A stretch of 64,000 nucleotides of DNA from Nelumbo lutea (lineage: Eukaryota > Streptophyta > Magnoliopsida > Proteales > Nelumbonaceae): the NCBI GenBank assembly GCA_022828595.1, contig JAKGHH010000004.1, forward strand, positions 79,140,270 to 79,204,269. Direction: 5' to 3'. The position numbers and the translations under genes were made by a program. Of the stretch, positions 23,776-37,273 are shown in pieces; positions within the stretch are counted from its first letter, which is position 1; every line of letters starts with the position of its first letter. The notes below the pieces were generated by a model. The model was not told the DNA's origin and did no database searches. It saw only the letters and a program-made list of their open reading frames with translations.

Positions 23776-24505
23776 GGGAAATTGTCTAAAATTCACCATG
23801 TCACTAAGTTTTTATTTTCCAAAACTCACCTTCCATTAGTGCACCGTTAATGCTTTTTAACAGAGGTGTCCATGTCAGCATAAATAACAATTTTCATGAC
23901 CAAATTACCCTTGAATGGTGAGTTAGTCGGAAAATGGTCTTTTTCACTTTTCAATTTTCTTGTTTTCTTTGCATTTTTAGTGTTTTGTTATAATTTCCAA
24001 TGTTTTTATAATTTCTATTTTTTTTACAATTCTTCTATTTTCTATAATCTATAAATTTTCTTGTATTTTTGTTATTTATTTACAATTTCTGTGTTTTTCT
24101 ATAATTTTTGGTGTTTTCTCTACAATTTTTATTTTCTGATTTTGTTTTTCAATTTCTATAGTTTCTATAATTTGAAAATAACTTTTGTTTTGTTTGCAAT
24201 TTCTATAAAATTTTATATTTTGTTATTTCTATGTTTTTATGTATTTTATATTTGAAAATACTTTTTTGAACTTTTTCCTTTTTTGCATGCATGTCTAAAT
24301 ATTAATATGGTAATATATTAACACCAGTTAATTTATTTTGTATATATTTCATATTTTTTATGAAGGTTAAAATAGTAATATATTAACACCGTTAGTCTGT
24401 TTAACGTCAAGTTAGTGACATGATGAGTTTTAGACATTTTGAAAAGTTGTGGTCAGTTTAAGAGAGAAATGCTGAAAACCCATGGTGAAATTTAGACAAT
24501 TTCCC
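23776..24505. mobile_element. MULE-type MITE, 730 bp
   Basis: Left GGGAAATTGTCTAAA and right (reverse complement) GGGAAATTGTCTAAA match, and the similarity continues through TTCACCATG with one mismatch. The flanks ATTACTAAA (23767-23775) and AGTGCTAAA (24506-24514) agree at 7 of 9 bases, as expected for an old 9-bp Mutator-type target duplication. The interior is T-rich low-complexity DNA with no transposase. Confidence 0.75.
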
Positions 24506-24559
24506 AGTGCTAAATAATAATAGCTTATGTTAGTTAATAAATAATTATCATTTATTACC

Positions 24560-25791
<1,232 letters not shown>

Positions 25792-25796
25792 CTATG

Positions 25797-26627
25797 TGAT
25801 GGAGGAAGATTTGACCCAAACCCTTAGCCGCGCGACACGTGGAAGCAGCCGAGAGTAACCTGGCAGGAGCGCCAGCTCGACACGGCAGTGGGCCCACAAC
25901 CCGAGCTCCAAGAAAAGGAGCCTCAAGCTCCCCCAAAAAAGGAACCCACAACCCGAGCTCTCCCTTTGAGGCCCTGAGCCTTACGAGGAGCGTAAAGGGC
26001 AAAAACCCGAGCTGACCCACCTCGGGGCAGTTCGGGCCACACTTCTATCCGAACTCAAGACTTCACCTCGCACACCACTTCGGCTCCAAGTCACCTGACT
26101 AAACAACCGTACCTAACGCCAAGGAAGCCCGTACACGGAGGCGGCACACTTGATTGATTAGGGGTCTGACACATGACAGCCGCCCTCCAACGGCCACCTG
26201 AGGGGTCCGACACATGACAGCCGCCCTCCAACGGCCACCTGTCACCGCCATCTCAGACGTGGCAGAGACGACCCTGATAAGGAAGACAGTGGCGGTTATG
26301 ACACCCAAACTGGCATCTGGCAGAGGTTATGACACCCGAACTGGCGGAGGTGATGATACCCGATCTGGCAGGGGTATGGGAGTGAGTGTACAGGGGTGAT
26401 TATAAAAGGCCCCCTCCCCCCAAATAAGGAGGTATGTGATTTTTGTGCTTTCTGGTCTTGAAATCCCTCATTTCCCTTGCCTTCCCTAGAACACTAACTT
26501 GAGCTTCGGAGTGTTCCAACCAGGTTCCTCCCCGAAAGTCTCCAATTTCCTCCTTATTTCAGGCACCCTTAGCTCCATCAAAGGCGAGATAACCGGCAGC
26601 TAGGACCGATTGGATTGCGCATCATCA
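25797..26627 (+). repeat. 5' LTR of element 1
   Basis: 831 bp. TATA-like gattataaaagg near 26398 should be the core promoter. It contains a local tandem duplication of about 46 bp (gggtcygacacatgacagcc block, 26161-26245). Confidence 0.92.
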
Positions 26628-26886
26628 TTTGGCACTGTCTGTGGAGGACTTCAAAAGGCCTGGTATTGGCGCCGTCCGGGCCGATCGAGCTCGGCAACAC
26701 CGAGGCAAGTAGTGCCAATACCAGGCCTTCTAAGCAGCAGCGAAGACGCCGATGAAGTCGCTGAACTACCACCCGCATCCTGCCCGAGCTCCGAGGTAAA
26801 GAAGAAATAAGCTTGGACGAGGTAAAAGTTGCCCCTATTCTTTTAGTTCCTTCCCCCCCTATTATCAGAACTCCTTGCGGTTCCCA

Positions 26887-27775
26887 TGCCCAAAGATTTC
26901 AAACTCCCTCCCCTAGACAAGTATGATGGGTCCTTTGACCCCCATGACCACGTCGATGCTTTCTAGTCCCAAATGCACCTGGCGAGGGCCAGTGAGTCCT
27001 GCGTGTGTGTGGCCTTCACTACCACCTTCAGAAGAGTGGCCCGCACCTGGTACAGGAACCTGGCCCCCAAGTCGATAAGAAGTTGGACCCAGTTCGTGCA
27101 AGTCTTCATCGCACACTTTGTTACTAGCAAGCGGTGCCCCCGAACCGAGGAGATCCTCCTCAGAATAGTCCAGAGGGAAGGAGAGCCATCTAGGGCTATG
27201 TCAAATGGTTCAATGACGCGTGCTCGCAGATACCATGCCTAGACCCCGCAGTACAGCTCGCGGCATCAAAGAGGGTGTGACACACAAGGAGTTCAAGTGG
27301 CACATGGTAGTCAACCACCCCGCGACTGTAGTTGAATTCCTCAAGCTCGCGGACAAATTCATAAGAACAGAGGAGGAGATCAACCAAAGGACTGAAAGCG
27401 GGATCGAAAAAGGAAGAGGGAAGGCGAACCCTCCAACCCAGATGATAGGAGAAAGAAAGACCCAACTCGGGGGATGAATCCAAGCCAGCCATTCCGAGCT
27501 CCCTTAGCAAGTCGGACGGACTACACGCCCTTAAACGCGAAGCGGGCCAAGATCTTAATGACAATCCCGTATGTGAAATGGCCACCTCGTCTGAAGGGAA
27601 ACCCGAACGAGAGCAATAAGAACTTGTATTGCAGTTTCCATAGAGACCACGATCATAGAACCGAACATTGTAATAATCTCTGTGACGAGATAGAACTTAT
27701 CCATCGCGGGTATTTAAGAAATTTTGTACAGCATAATAATAATAACAATAATAGTAATAAGACAGGTCGGTAGAG
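26887..27775 (+). pseudogene. gag of element 1, with stops and frameshifts
   Basis: Follows element 2 gag: F-K-L-P-P-L-D-K-Y-D-G-S-F-D-P, then R-T-W-Y-R-N-L-A, E-F-L-K-L-A-D-K-F-I-R-T-E-E-E, and a zinc knuckle C-S-F-H-R-D-H-D-H-x4-C. The TAG at 26964-26966 replaces a CAG present in element 2, and frames change near 27200-27290. Confidence 0.88.
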
Positions 27776-27779
27776 AGAG

Positions 27780-30700
27780 CATAGTAGAGATGTTCCCGAG
27801 TCCAGCAGCCGGCCAGTCGAACCGCAGAAGCAACCCCTAGAGGAAAGACCAGTTCGAGGAACAATCCACGTGATCATTGGAGGATCGATCGTAGCAGGAT
27901 GCACCTCAGCAGCAGCTAGAGCATCAACCCGGGAGGCCGCCAGAGAAGAACAAAATCCCCCAAAGCGGCCTAGGATGGAAGACTCCATATTCTTCACCAA
28001 AGATGATGCACGCAGGGTCCACTACCCCCACGATGACGCACTTGTCATAAAGGTAAAGATCAATGACTTCGAAGTCCGGCGTGTACTCGTTGACTCTGGT
28101 AGTTTGGCAGACATCCTTTTTAAAGTGCCTTCGACAAACTCCAGTTCTGAGAGAGTGACTTAAAGCCCACGAACACCCCGCTAGTCGGCTTCAGCGGAGA
28201 GGAGGTCAGACCACTGGGAAAGGTCACAGTACCTGTGGAAGTCGGCACGTGGCCTAGCACGATAAGACTCAGGCACGACTTCTTGGTGGTTGCAACCCCC
28301 TCCCCCTACAATGCCATAGTAGGTTAGCCGATCACCCATGCTTTAAAGGCCGTGGTGTCCACTTACTATTTAGCTATGAAGTTCCCCACGGACTTCGGCA
28401 TTGGGGTAGTGTGGGGCGACCAGCTTGAGTCTCGCAAGTGCTACGTCGCCGCCCTCAAGGTAAAGGCCAAGGTAACCAGCGACCTCGAACTGGAGAGACT
28501 GGTAGAACAAAATGAGGAGTGAGTTGCACCAATGGAGGAAACTGTTCCCATCCCTGTCTCGGCAGAAGACCCCGCCAGATCACTCAGTAACTTGGATGTT
28601 TTCACTTGGTCCATGGCAGAAATGCTCGACATAGACCCTAAACTCATAACTCACGAGCTCAATACTGACCCTGTAGTTAGACCCATTAGATAGAAGAAAC
28701 ACAACTTAGCCCTAGAACGCTGGAGGGCGGTCAATGAGGAGGTCGAGAAGCTCCTCGCAGCAGACTTCATAAGGGAAGTTCACTACCCGAGTTGGGTAGC
28801 CAACCCAATTCTGGTAAAAAAGGCAAACGGCAAGTGGCGCATATGCGTCGATTACACCGACCTGAACCGAGCTTGCCCAAAAGATTGCTTCCCCCTCCCC
28901 AGGATTGACCGCCTAGTGGACGAGACCTCGGGACATGAGTTGCTAAGCTTCATGGATGCCTACTCGGGCTATTACCAAGTCAGGATGGACCCAACCTACG
29001 AGGAAAAAATCGCCTTCGTAACCAAGTTCAGCCTGTACTGCTACAAGGTTATGCCCTTTGGACTGAAAAATGTTGGGGCAACCTTTCAAAGGCTTGTGAA
29101 TAAGCTGTTTCAACCCTTAATTGGCACAAAGATAGAATGTTATGTAGACGACATTGTTGTCAAGACACAGTTTTCGTATCAATTGATACAAGATCTGCAT
29201 TCTGTCTTTCAAATTCTGTGTCAATTTAACATGAAACTAAACCCAAATAAGTGTGTCTTCGGTGTCACCTCGGGTAAGTTCCTAGGGTATATCATCAACC
29301 GATGCGGTATTAAGGCCAACCCGGACAAGATAAAAGCCATCCTAGATATGAGACCACCCCGAAAAAAGTGAAGGAAATTCAGAGGCTAAACGGCAGAATA
29401 GCCACTCTAAGTCGTTTCATGTCTAAATCAACAAACCATTGCCGGCCCTTCTTCGAAGCAATAAAAGGCAAAGGGTTCGAGTGGAACCCGGAATGCCAGC
29501 TCGCATTTGACGAGCTCAAGAGATACCTCGTCAGTATCCCAGTATTGACCCGGCCCGAAGAGGGCGATGTTTTAGAACTATACCTCTCGGCAAGCGACGA
29601 AGTGGTCAGTTCGGTACTGGTAAAGGAAGCAGATTGGGTCCAATGACCCATCTACTATGTTAGTAAAATATTGCAAGGAGCAGAAACAAGATATCCGGAG
29701 ATAGAAAAGCTAGCCTATGCCCTAATCATTGCAGCCTGCAAACTCCGTCCGTATTTCCAAACCCATACCATCATCGTCCTCACTGACAAACCCTTGAGGC
29801 AAGTATTACTCAGGCTCAAGGTCTCAGGTTGATTGACGAAGTGGGCCATCGAACTCAGTGAGTACGACCTCTAGTACAAGCCACGAACCACTATCAAAGC
29901 TCAAGCCTTGGCGAATTTTGTTGTAGAATGCACGTTCAACTCCGAAGTCCTCAGCCCGGTTGAGCACGAGGCTCCTAGTTTGGGTGAGCTTGGTGCTCCC
30001 TAGCCGGTTGAGTCCGAGCCCCGTGAGGTTGCACCCAGTTCGGTATCTCTCCTGGTTAGGCCGAGCACGAATTAGGATGAAGAGCCTTGGATCCTTCACG
30101 TAGATGGCTCCTCAAATCAGCAAGGTAGCGGAGCTGGTGTAGTTCTTCACAGTTCGAGTGGCACAAAACTGGAGTACGCGCTATGCTTCGAGTTCGTGGC
30201 ATCCAACAACGAGGCAGAATACGAGGCGTTGATAGCTGAGCTAACCCTGCCGCAAGAGGTAAAGGCTAAACACATAGTTATCTGCAATGATTCCCAGCTT
30301 GTGGTCAACCAAGTTACAGGGGAATACGAAGCCTGCGAGCCAACTATGATCGCTTACTTGGCAAAGGTAAAAGAGGCTCTGCTTGGCTTCCAATGACACT
30401 TCATCAAGCAAATCCCGCGGTCAGAGAACATTGAGGCCGACGCCCTATCTCGGCTAACCAACACTAGTAACAACACCATGAGAACTGTATACATAGAGGA
30501 CTTACCTCGGCCTAGCATTCTCTGGGGGGCAGAGGAGGTCGCTCCTGTCGCCTAAGTAGAACCGAGCTGAATTGATCCACTTGCGAGCTTTCTGCTACAC
30601 GGAACCCTCCCCGCAGACCGTAACGCCGCTAGGAGTGTAGAGCGCTAGGACGCTCCCCTACTTGTGCTGCTTGCGGCCTCCCGAAGCCGAGCTCGTACTC

Positions 30701-31745
30701 TACAACATTCATGAAGGCCTATGTGGCGGACACCTGGGGGGCAGGGCCGTCGCTCAAAAAGCACTATGACAGGGGTACTATTGGCCAACAATGAAAGCAG
30801 ACGCCGTCGAGCTAGTCAGGAAGTGCGAGAAGTGCCAAAAGCATGCCAATATTCACCACCAGCCCGCCACCGACCTTAAGTACCTCACCAGCCCATGGCC
30901 CTTCGCACAATGGGGTATCGACCTACTCGGGCCATTCCCGCCAGCAACAGGAGGAAGGAAGTTCCTAGTAGTGGCAGTAGACTACTTCACCAAGTGGGTT
31001 GAAGCTGAAACTCTCGTAACCATCACAGCTCAAAATGTCCAGAACTTCTTCTAGAATAACATAGTTTGCCGCTTCAGGCTAACTCGGGTGCTGATTTTCG
31101 ACAATGGCAAGCAGTTCGAGGACATCAAATTCCAAGAGTGGTGCCAAGGTATGGGAATCCGACAAAACTTCACGTCAGTGATGCACCCACAAGCAAACGG
31201 TCAAGTAGAAGTCACGAACAGAGCTATCCTCCGCGGACTAAAAGCCAGGATAGACCGAGCTAAAGGGTTATGGGCAGACGAGCTGCCCAACATCCTATGG
31301 GCATACCGAACTACAGAGAAGACCGCCATCGGAGAAACTCCCTTCAACCTCACCTTGGCACGTAGGCAGTCATCCCAACCGAAATCGAAATTCCCTCACT
31401 TCGGTTGGAAGCATACAGCGACAATACTAATAACGACGAGCTACGTACCAACCTCAACCTACTTGACGAGGTGGGGAACCTCGCATACATCAGGACCGTA
31501 GCGTACCAGCAAAGGGTAGCTCGGTTCTACAACGCCAGAGTTAAGAGATGAAACTTCCACGTTGGTGACTTGGTTCTCCACAAGATCATGGTACCTGAGC
31601 CCGGCGTTGGCAAACTTGGGCCAAACTGGGAAGGATCCTACCGAGTAAAGAGAGCACTCGGGGTAGCATACGAGCTCGAGACCCTAGAGGGTAAACAAAT
31701 ACCCTGGGCATGGAACATCGCCATCTTAAGACGATATTACCTATA
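27780..31745 (+). pseudogene. pol of element 1 (protease, RT, RNase H, aRNase H, integrase), decayed
   Basis: Protease V-L-V-D-S-G-S-L-A-D-I-L-F at about 28090. RT has Y-V-D-D-I-V-V-K at about 29140 inside the open frame 28916-29371. The first RNase H is in 29368-29930 (A-S-D-E-V-V-S-S and L-T-D-K-P-L). The archaeal-type RNase H is at about 30090-30450 (N-N-E-A-E-Y-E-A-L, C-N-D-S-Q-L-V). Integrase is at about 30690-31745 with zinc-type C-E-K-C-Q, W-G-I-D-L-L-G-P, D-N-G-K-Q-F-E and Q-V-E-V-T-N-R. Stops at 28691, 29644, 29830, 29872 and 31051, plus several frame changes, break it. Confidence 0.9.
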
Positions 31746-32102
31746 AATTATCAAAATAAGCAGGATGCCAAGCTAACAAGGACCTCGACACTGTAAGGGC
31801 TAGAATGCCGAGCTGAAAATGACCTTGGCACCTCATCAACAAAGCAGGCCGCACGAGTATGGATCCCGAGGTACATAGCCCAGGACCCAATTCTAGCCTA
31901 TGTTAACTAACCCAGGCGGAGAACAGATCGGGCGTATAGCCTATGTTAACTCACCTCGGGACCTAAGTCTAGCAGTTCGGCAACATAGTCAGTTCGACGA
32001 AAAGAGAAAATGACTACCTAACACTTAACCTAAAAAGGGGACTATTCATTGCAAAATAATTTTGCTTGCATTTCATCCAAAAGAAAAAAAACAGTGATGA
32101 GC

Positions 32103-33933
32103 TCACAGGCCCGGAGGTACATCTTCCTCGCCTTCGGAAGGAACTTCGACAATACCCGAAGGTCTCGCTTCGCCTTCGGAATCTACGTCATCATCAGTAG
32201 CGGCATCCATTTCTGGAGTGATGCGCGAAGTGGTTATGGCACTAATGTCGAGCTCGGGGTACGTATTCCTTATCATCCATCGGCTCAACTTGAAACCCCT
32301 CCTGTACGAGCTCACCATCATGTCGTCAAAGCGTGGCGAAGCAATGTAATCATCAATGGCATTCACCTTCGCCTCCTCGATGGCCTGAGAGTAGATCTCA
32401 GTCTTCTCCTTGATATCATCCTAAAGGTACCCGACATGATGCTCCAGGTCTAGCTTCAGGTCCGCCCTGTGTTTCACCACCAATCCTAAGGCCTCGTTGT
32501 CCCTCCGAGACCTCGTTAGCTTGACTCGCGCAGAGTGGGAAGCTCTTTGGCAGCTTGCACTACTTCAAACCCCTCTCCGCCAAGATTGTTAGAGCATGGA
32601 TGGAGGAGTTCACTTGCCAAAACGAGAACAAATCAACCCGAAAAAAAAAAAAAAAAAAAAAAAAACTACTTCGACTTACCACCATGCGCCTATGTGTTTC
32701 AAAGGAAGATCGGCCCACGCCGCGACCTACTCAGGGCAAATAGCCTTCTTACTTTTTCGGAGAGCGTAGCTCGGCGTCAACACACTCCCAGCCCCATCCT
32801 GACTTCCCGTGCTTGAAGGCACAGCCCGGGTATAAGTAGTATTGGCATAGGGGACCCCTGCCGCTTCCTGAACTGGAGGGTCCACCTTGGGCTCCCCAAG
32901 AGGCTCCATTCTTGGTGCCTCAGGCTCCACAACCTGGGAAGGATCGGCACGGACCGGCTTAGCGGCTCGCTTCCTCCTCCTCATACCATCAAACAAACTC
33001 GCACCTCGAGTCTTCTCTACCTCCATAACACCTGCAAAAAGGAGCTCGGCATCAAAAGACAAGAATAAAAAACAAAGCAAAAGCAAGCCTCTGAGCAAGA
33101 AACCTACCCAAACTCAGACCGACCTGAATAAGCTTGGCTTCCGCTAGGTAGACTTGGTAATCAAGCCCAAGCCGAGCCTAGTCCTGGAGGCCCTTTGCCG
33201 TATCTTCATCTAACGTGGCATCGGGGTCAGGAACAACCAATCCCCACTTGGTAGGAAACGATCATCCCATAGCACTTCGAACCACGAAATAGTTCCGCTT
33301 CCATGCCGGGACCTTATTCGGAAGATCGTGCAAAAGCTTGAACCTCGGACGAGGAGACAAGTAGTAGGCCCGCCTACACCCGGGGCAGGGGACCTGCTAG
33401 CTTCTTGAGCATAAGAATGGCAGAAAAGATTTCTAGTTTCAATGGAAGGCAGTGTTCGCAACAAAGGGAGATGGTCCCAACAAGGTTACGAATGGAGTTC
33501 GGGTAGAGCTGACCGATAGTAACGCCGAAGTGATTCATGGCCTCGACGATAAGAGGATGGAAAGTAGGGCGCAGCCTAGCAACAAGCTGCTCCCGAAATA
33601 TCACGATCTCGTCTGGACCGTGCTCCCAAGGGAAGTCGCCCAAGGGTAAAATGTAAGTATACTCCCCGGGCAGGTTATACTGAGCAATAAGGGACCGAAG
33701 TCTCTTGGGCGTCATAGTGGAAGGCCCAAACTTATCTGGCATCCGACCTTGACGGGAGGTGGATGCCAAGCTACCCGAGGTGACTCGGCCTACGGGCTCG
33801 AACTCGAGCTCTTCCTCGAGCTCTACCTCGGGCCCTGCCTCGGACTCACTAAGGCTGTTAGGGGCAGAAGCTCGGTTCATGGACCTAGCATTTGACCCAC
33901 CAGAAGACTATCTAAATTACTCGAACTAGACAT
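32103..33933 (-). pseudogene. antisense accessory gene of element 1, decayed but with recognisable introns
   Basis: Homologous to the antisense gene of element 2 at 44329-46288. Exon 1 (to 33108) carries S-F/D-F-P-W-E-H-G-P-D-E-I-V-I-F-R-E-Q-L and H-F-G-V-T-I-G-Q-L. The donor gtaggtttct (33107 downward) and the acceptor tttgcag at 33032-33038 keep intron 1 in the same place as in element 2. The donor of intron 2 (atggtg|gtaagt, near 32676) is also kept, but its acceptor reads AA instead of AG and the intron holds an expanded T tract. An extra frameshift lies near the start. Confidence 0.75.
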
Positions 33934-34409
33934 TGAAATCGAAAAGAAGGCTGACTCACCGGGGAAAATCTACCGGACTACGAAGAATGACGCGAGCTGA
34001 CAGCCTTGGACGCGAGCTTAAGGAACGAATGCTGAAGAATGGCAAAGGAAAGTGACCAGGGCCCCCCCGACTATTTATAGCCACTATACTTGTGCATCAA
34101 CAGCCAAGATCAAAACCATCCAATGGCTCCCAACAGAACCGGCTATGCGCCCCCCGAGGTAAAGTTAGTTTAGCGCGGATTTTTTATGTTCAAAAATTTA
34201 TAATCGTTTGATGTTCGCGTGTGAGCTGCACGCAACCCGGGATTGACCCCTGGTCGAACCAAGCTGACCCTGATCAGGCCGAAAGCACAAGCAAGTCAGA
34301 CCGGAGAAGCTCCAAACCCAGGCCAAAGCGTCGCGAGGCAAATCCACCCGTCATCCCGTGAACTCCCCACGCCGGGTCAGGACCCCAGACACGGGGAGTG
34401 GGGGGCAAA

Positions 34410-35248
34410 TGGTGGAGGAAGATTTGGCCCAGCAATCAAGAGTGACCTAGCAGGAGCGCCAGCTCAGCACGGCAGCGGGCCCACGACCCGTGCTCTGAGA
34501 AAAGGAGCCCCGTGCTCCCCCAAAAAAGGAACCCACGACCTGAGCTCCCCAAGGAGGAACCCGAGCTCTCCCTTTGAGGCTCTGAGCCTTACGAGGAGTG
34601 CAAAGGGCAAGAACCCGAGCTCTCCCTTTGAGGCCCTGAGCCTTATGAGGAGCACAAAGGGCAAAAACCCGAGCTGACCCACCTCGGGGTAGTTCGAGCC
34701 ACACTTCTATCCGAACTCAAGACTTCACCTCGTACACCACTTCGGCTCCATGTCACCTGACTGAAGAACCATACATGACACCAAGGAAGCTCCTACACGG
34801 AGGCGGCGAGCCTGACTGATTAGGGGTCCGGCACATGACAACCGCCCTCCAACAGCCACCTGCCACCGCCATCTCAGACGTGGCAGAGACGGCCCTAACA
34901 AGGAAGACAATGGTGGTTATGACACCCGAACTGGCATCTGGCAGAGGTTATGACACCCGAACTGGCAGAGGTGATGATACCCGATCTGGCAGAGGTATGG
35001 GAGTGAGTGTACATGGGTGATTATAAAAGGCTTCCTCCCCCCAAAGAATGAGGTATGTGAATTTTGTGCTTTCTGGTCTTGAAGTCCCTCATTTCCCTTG
35101 CCTTCCCTAGAGCACTAACTTGAGCTTCGGAGTGTTCCAACCAGGTTCCTCCTCGGAAGTCTCTAGTTTCTTCCTTATTTCAGGCACCCTCAACTTCGTC
35201 AGAGGCGAGGTAACCGGCAGCTAGGACCGACCGGATTGCGCATCGTCA
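34410..35248 (+). repeat. 3' LTR of element 1
   Basis: 839 bp, starting tggtggaggaaga and ending gcatcgtca. Relative to the 5' LTR it has a duplicated block of about 60 bp (gagctctccctttgaggc..., 34566-34668) and a small deletion near the start, besides many substitutions. Confidence 0.92.
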
Positions 35249-35253
35249 CTATG

Positions 35254-37268
35254 TACTACTACTAATCAATAGAAATTTCAATAATTTTTTGGGAATTATA
35301 ATAAAATATTGTAATTTGTGTTATTTAATTTACTCTTAGTTAATTTTTTTATAGAAAATTATTATAATTGTAGGGATGACAATTTTCCCTATAAAACTGG
35401 GGCCCTACGCTACCCCGCCCCAAATGGGGCAAGTTTTCGTAAATCTTAAACGGGGACATGACATAGACATGGTGGGGACAGGGAAAGTCTTTGTGCCCCA
35501 AATTAGGGATGGGGTTTAAATATAATTCACCGAACCCAATGTTAAAGTAGTAAAATATCTGTAGATTTAATATTGATTTTTAAAATATTTCTAAATTTTT
35601 CTCATATTCTTATAATCATAGGATCTCATAATTTTATTTATAAAATACCCCCAAATTGTCATAATCCAATTCTTAAAATGCCCAAAATTCCCATAATTCT
35701 ATTTGTAAATTATCCATAAATTATATTTTTTTAGGTGGTTGCTTAAGGGTAGAGAAATTTGGGAATTCTCCATCCTTGATGAAAAATAAGTGTCTCACCT
35801 CGAACCCACCCTGCCACTGAGGTCGGGACAAGGATGGAGTTGAGTGTATTGATTTTAAGGGGCGAGGGATAAGAAGGGGCACCCCATCCAGTGCATGGCA
35901 TGGGCTCCTACTAGTATAATGACAAAGAGATAAAAAAGAAGTGTAATCCTTAGATCATTTACCATAAATAAAAGAAATCATAATTAATGCAAATCAACAA
36001 TAACTATTTAGATTTACTTAAATTTTCTATTAACCGTAATATTTACTGTTAATTAAATTTAATTAGCCCGGATTTATATCGTAGCCAATACAATCTTAAA
36101 CCGGTTCGCGATTTTACCGCATATAGACCCCACCCACCAACCCATATGGATAATCCTTTTTAATTTATGTGATATAATAAAGTAATAAACAACAATTAAT
36201 GAAAAAGAAAAAAAGCACATTAAGATCATGCACATGTAGCTAGTTTAATAATTAGTAAATAATAAACTAGTAAAAGAAATAAGGATCTGTTCATGGACCC
36301 AGAACCTGACCTGATTTGATTTGCTCGACTCAATTTTCTCCTTATCGTTGATGTTAGAAGGAAAGAGAAATGTCTAATCGAGTCTAGAGAGTGAAAGAGA
36401 CCTACCGTCGGAATCGGAAAATTTTGTGCTCTTTCCTTTTTGGTTTTTGGTGTGGACGTTTGACGGATTACCAAGGTCTTGGTTTCTCTTCCTCTGGGTT
36501 TCACTAAAACCAGTCAAAGTTGAAGGCGTTCTCTCTAATTATGCCTCTCTTGACATGGCTCATGTGTTCTACAAACACATATCAACCAATCGAGCGGTGG
36601 TTCAGTTGGTATGTTGTACTTGAGTAGTTCTAATGGATGTGCGGAATCGAATCATGCACCTTCGATAATTATTAATATCTTGTGTTAAATACGTAAGAAA
36701 AGAAGGAAAGACAGATTTTAATGTGGAAAGAGAAAATTGTGTCGTTTTTTATTTGGTAGAAAATAAGAGAGAAACCAATCTCTTTGTTCTCTCTTACTAA
36801 TTATCAGACCAAATATAGACTAAGGCCAATGCAATTAGGTAAACAATTTACGGGGTGTTAGACACAACAACCTTATGCACACTTACCCACACCTCACTAC
36901 AGCTGTATGGGAGATGTTCCCAATGTGGATAGATCAGTTGCATGTATTCTAGTCCAATTGTTGAAGAGGAGAAAGATAACTAGGGACATTTTGCCTAATT
37001 TAGATATATCTCTTTAGAGATGTAAATGGATTGGATTAAATTTGAATTAAGATATATTTGAATTCAATCCGATGTTGTTCATGTCGGATCTGATCTAAAG
37101 ATTCAATTAGATCTGATAAGACTTGATTTGAATTCGAATCAATAAGTCAGATCTTCAGATCTTATTCAATTCGACTTGTTTTCTTTAAAGTTTAATAAAT
37201 CATTAAAAGAAAAATAAAATATACTAATTTAAATAAAATAACAACAAAAATATAAGCATTTTTTAATT
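35254..37268. other. intergenic DNA; no gene seen
   Basis: AT-rich. From about 37015 it enters a 'gatgtaaatggattgg' dispersed repeat that element 2 interrupts; related copies lie near 60420 and 61480. The open frame 36226-36504 (minus) shows no family resemblance. Confidence 0.5.
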
Positions 37269-37273
37269 ATTTT

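Larger units (their letters stand above)
25797..35248 (+). mobile_element. Ty3-gypsy, Tat-lineage LTR retrotransposon, old and heavily decayed (element 1)
   Basis: A 9452-bp element flanked by CTATG (25792-25796 and 35249-35253). LTRs lie at 25797-26627 and 34410-35248, with TG/CA ends. A ttggcactgtctgtgg primer site follows the 5' LTR and a GGGGAGTGGGGGGCAAA polypurine tract precedes the 3' LTR. Order: gag, protease, RT, RNase H, archaeal-type RNase H, integrase, then a long region holding an antisense gene. The second RNase H and the antisense gene after pol are hallmarks of the plant Tat lineage (Retand, Ogre, Grande, RIRE2 relatives). Stops and shifts occur throughout, many being C-to-T relative to element 2. 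Confidence 0.93.

Noticed and set aside
36226..36504. 92-codon minus-strand frame with a hydrophobic C-terminus
   Set aside because: No recognisable family, no splice or TE context. I could not support it as a gene.
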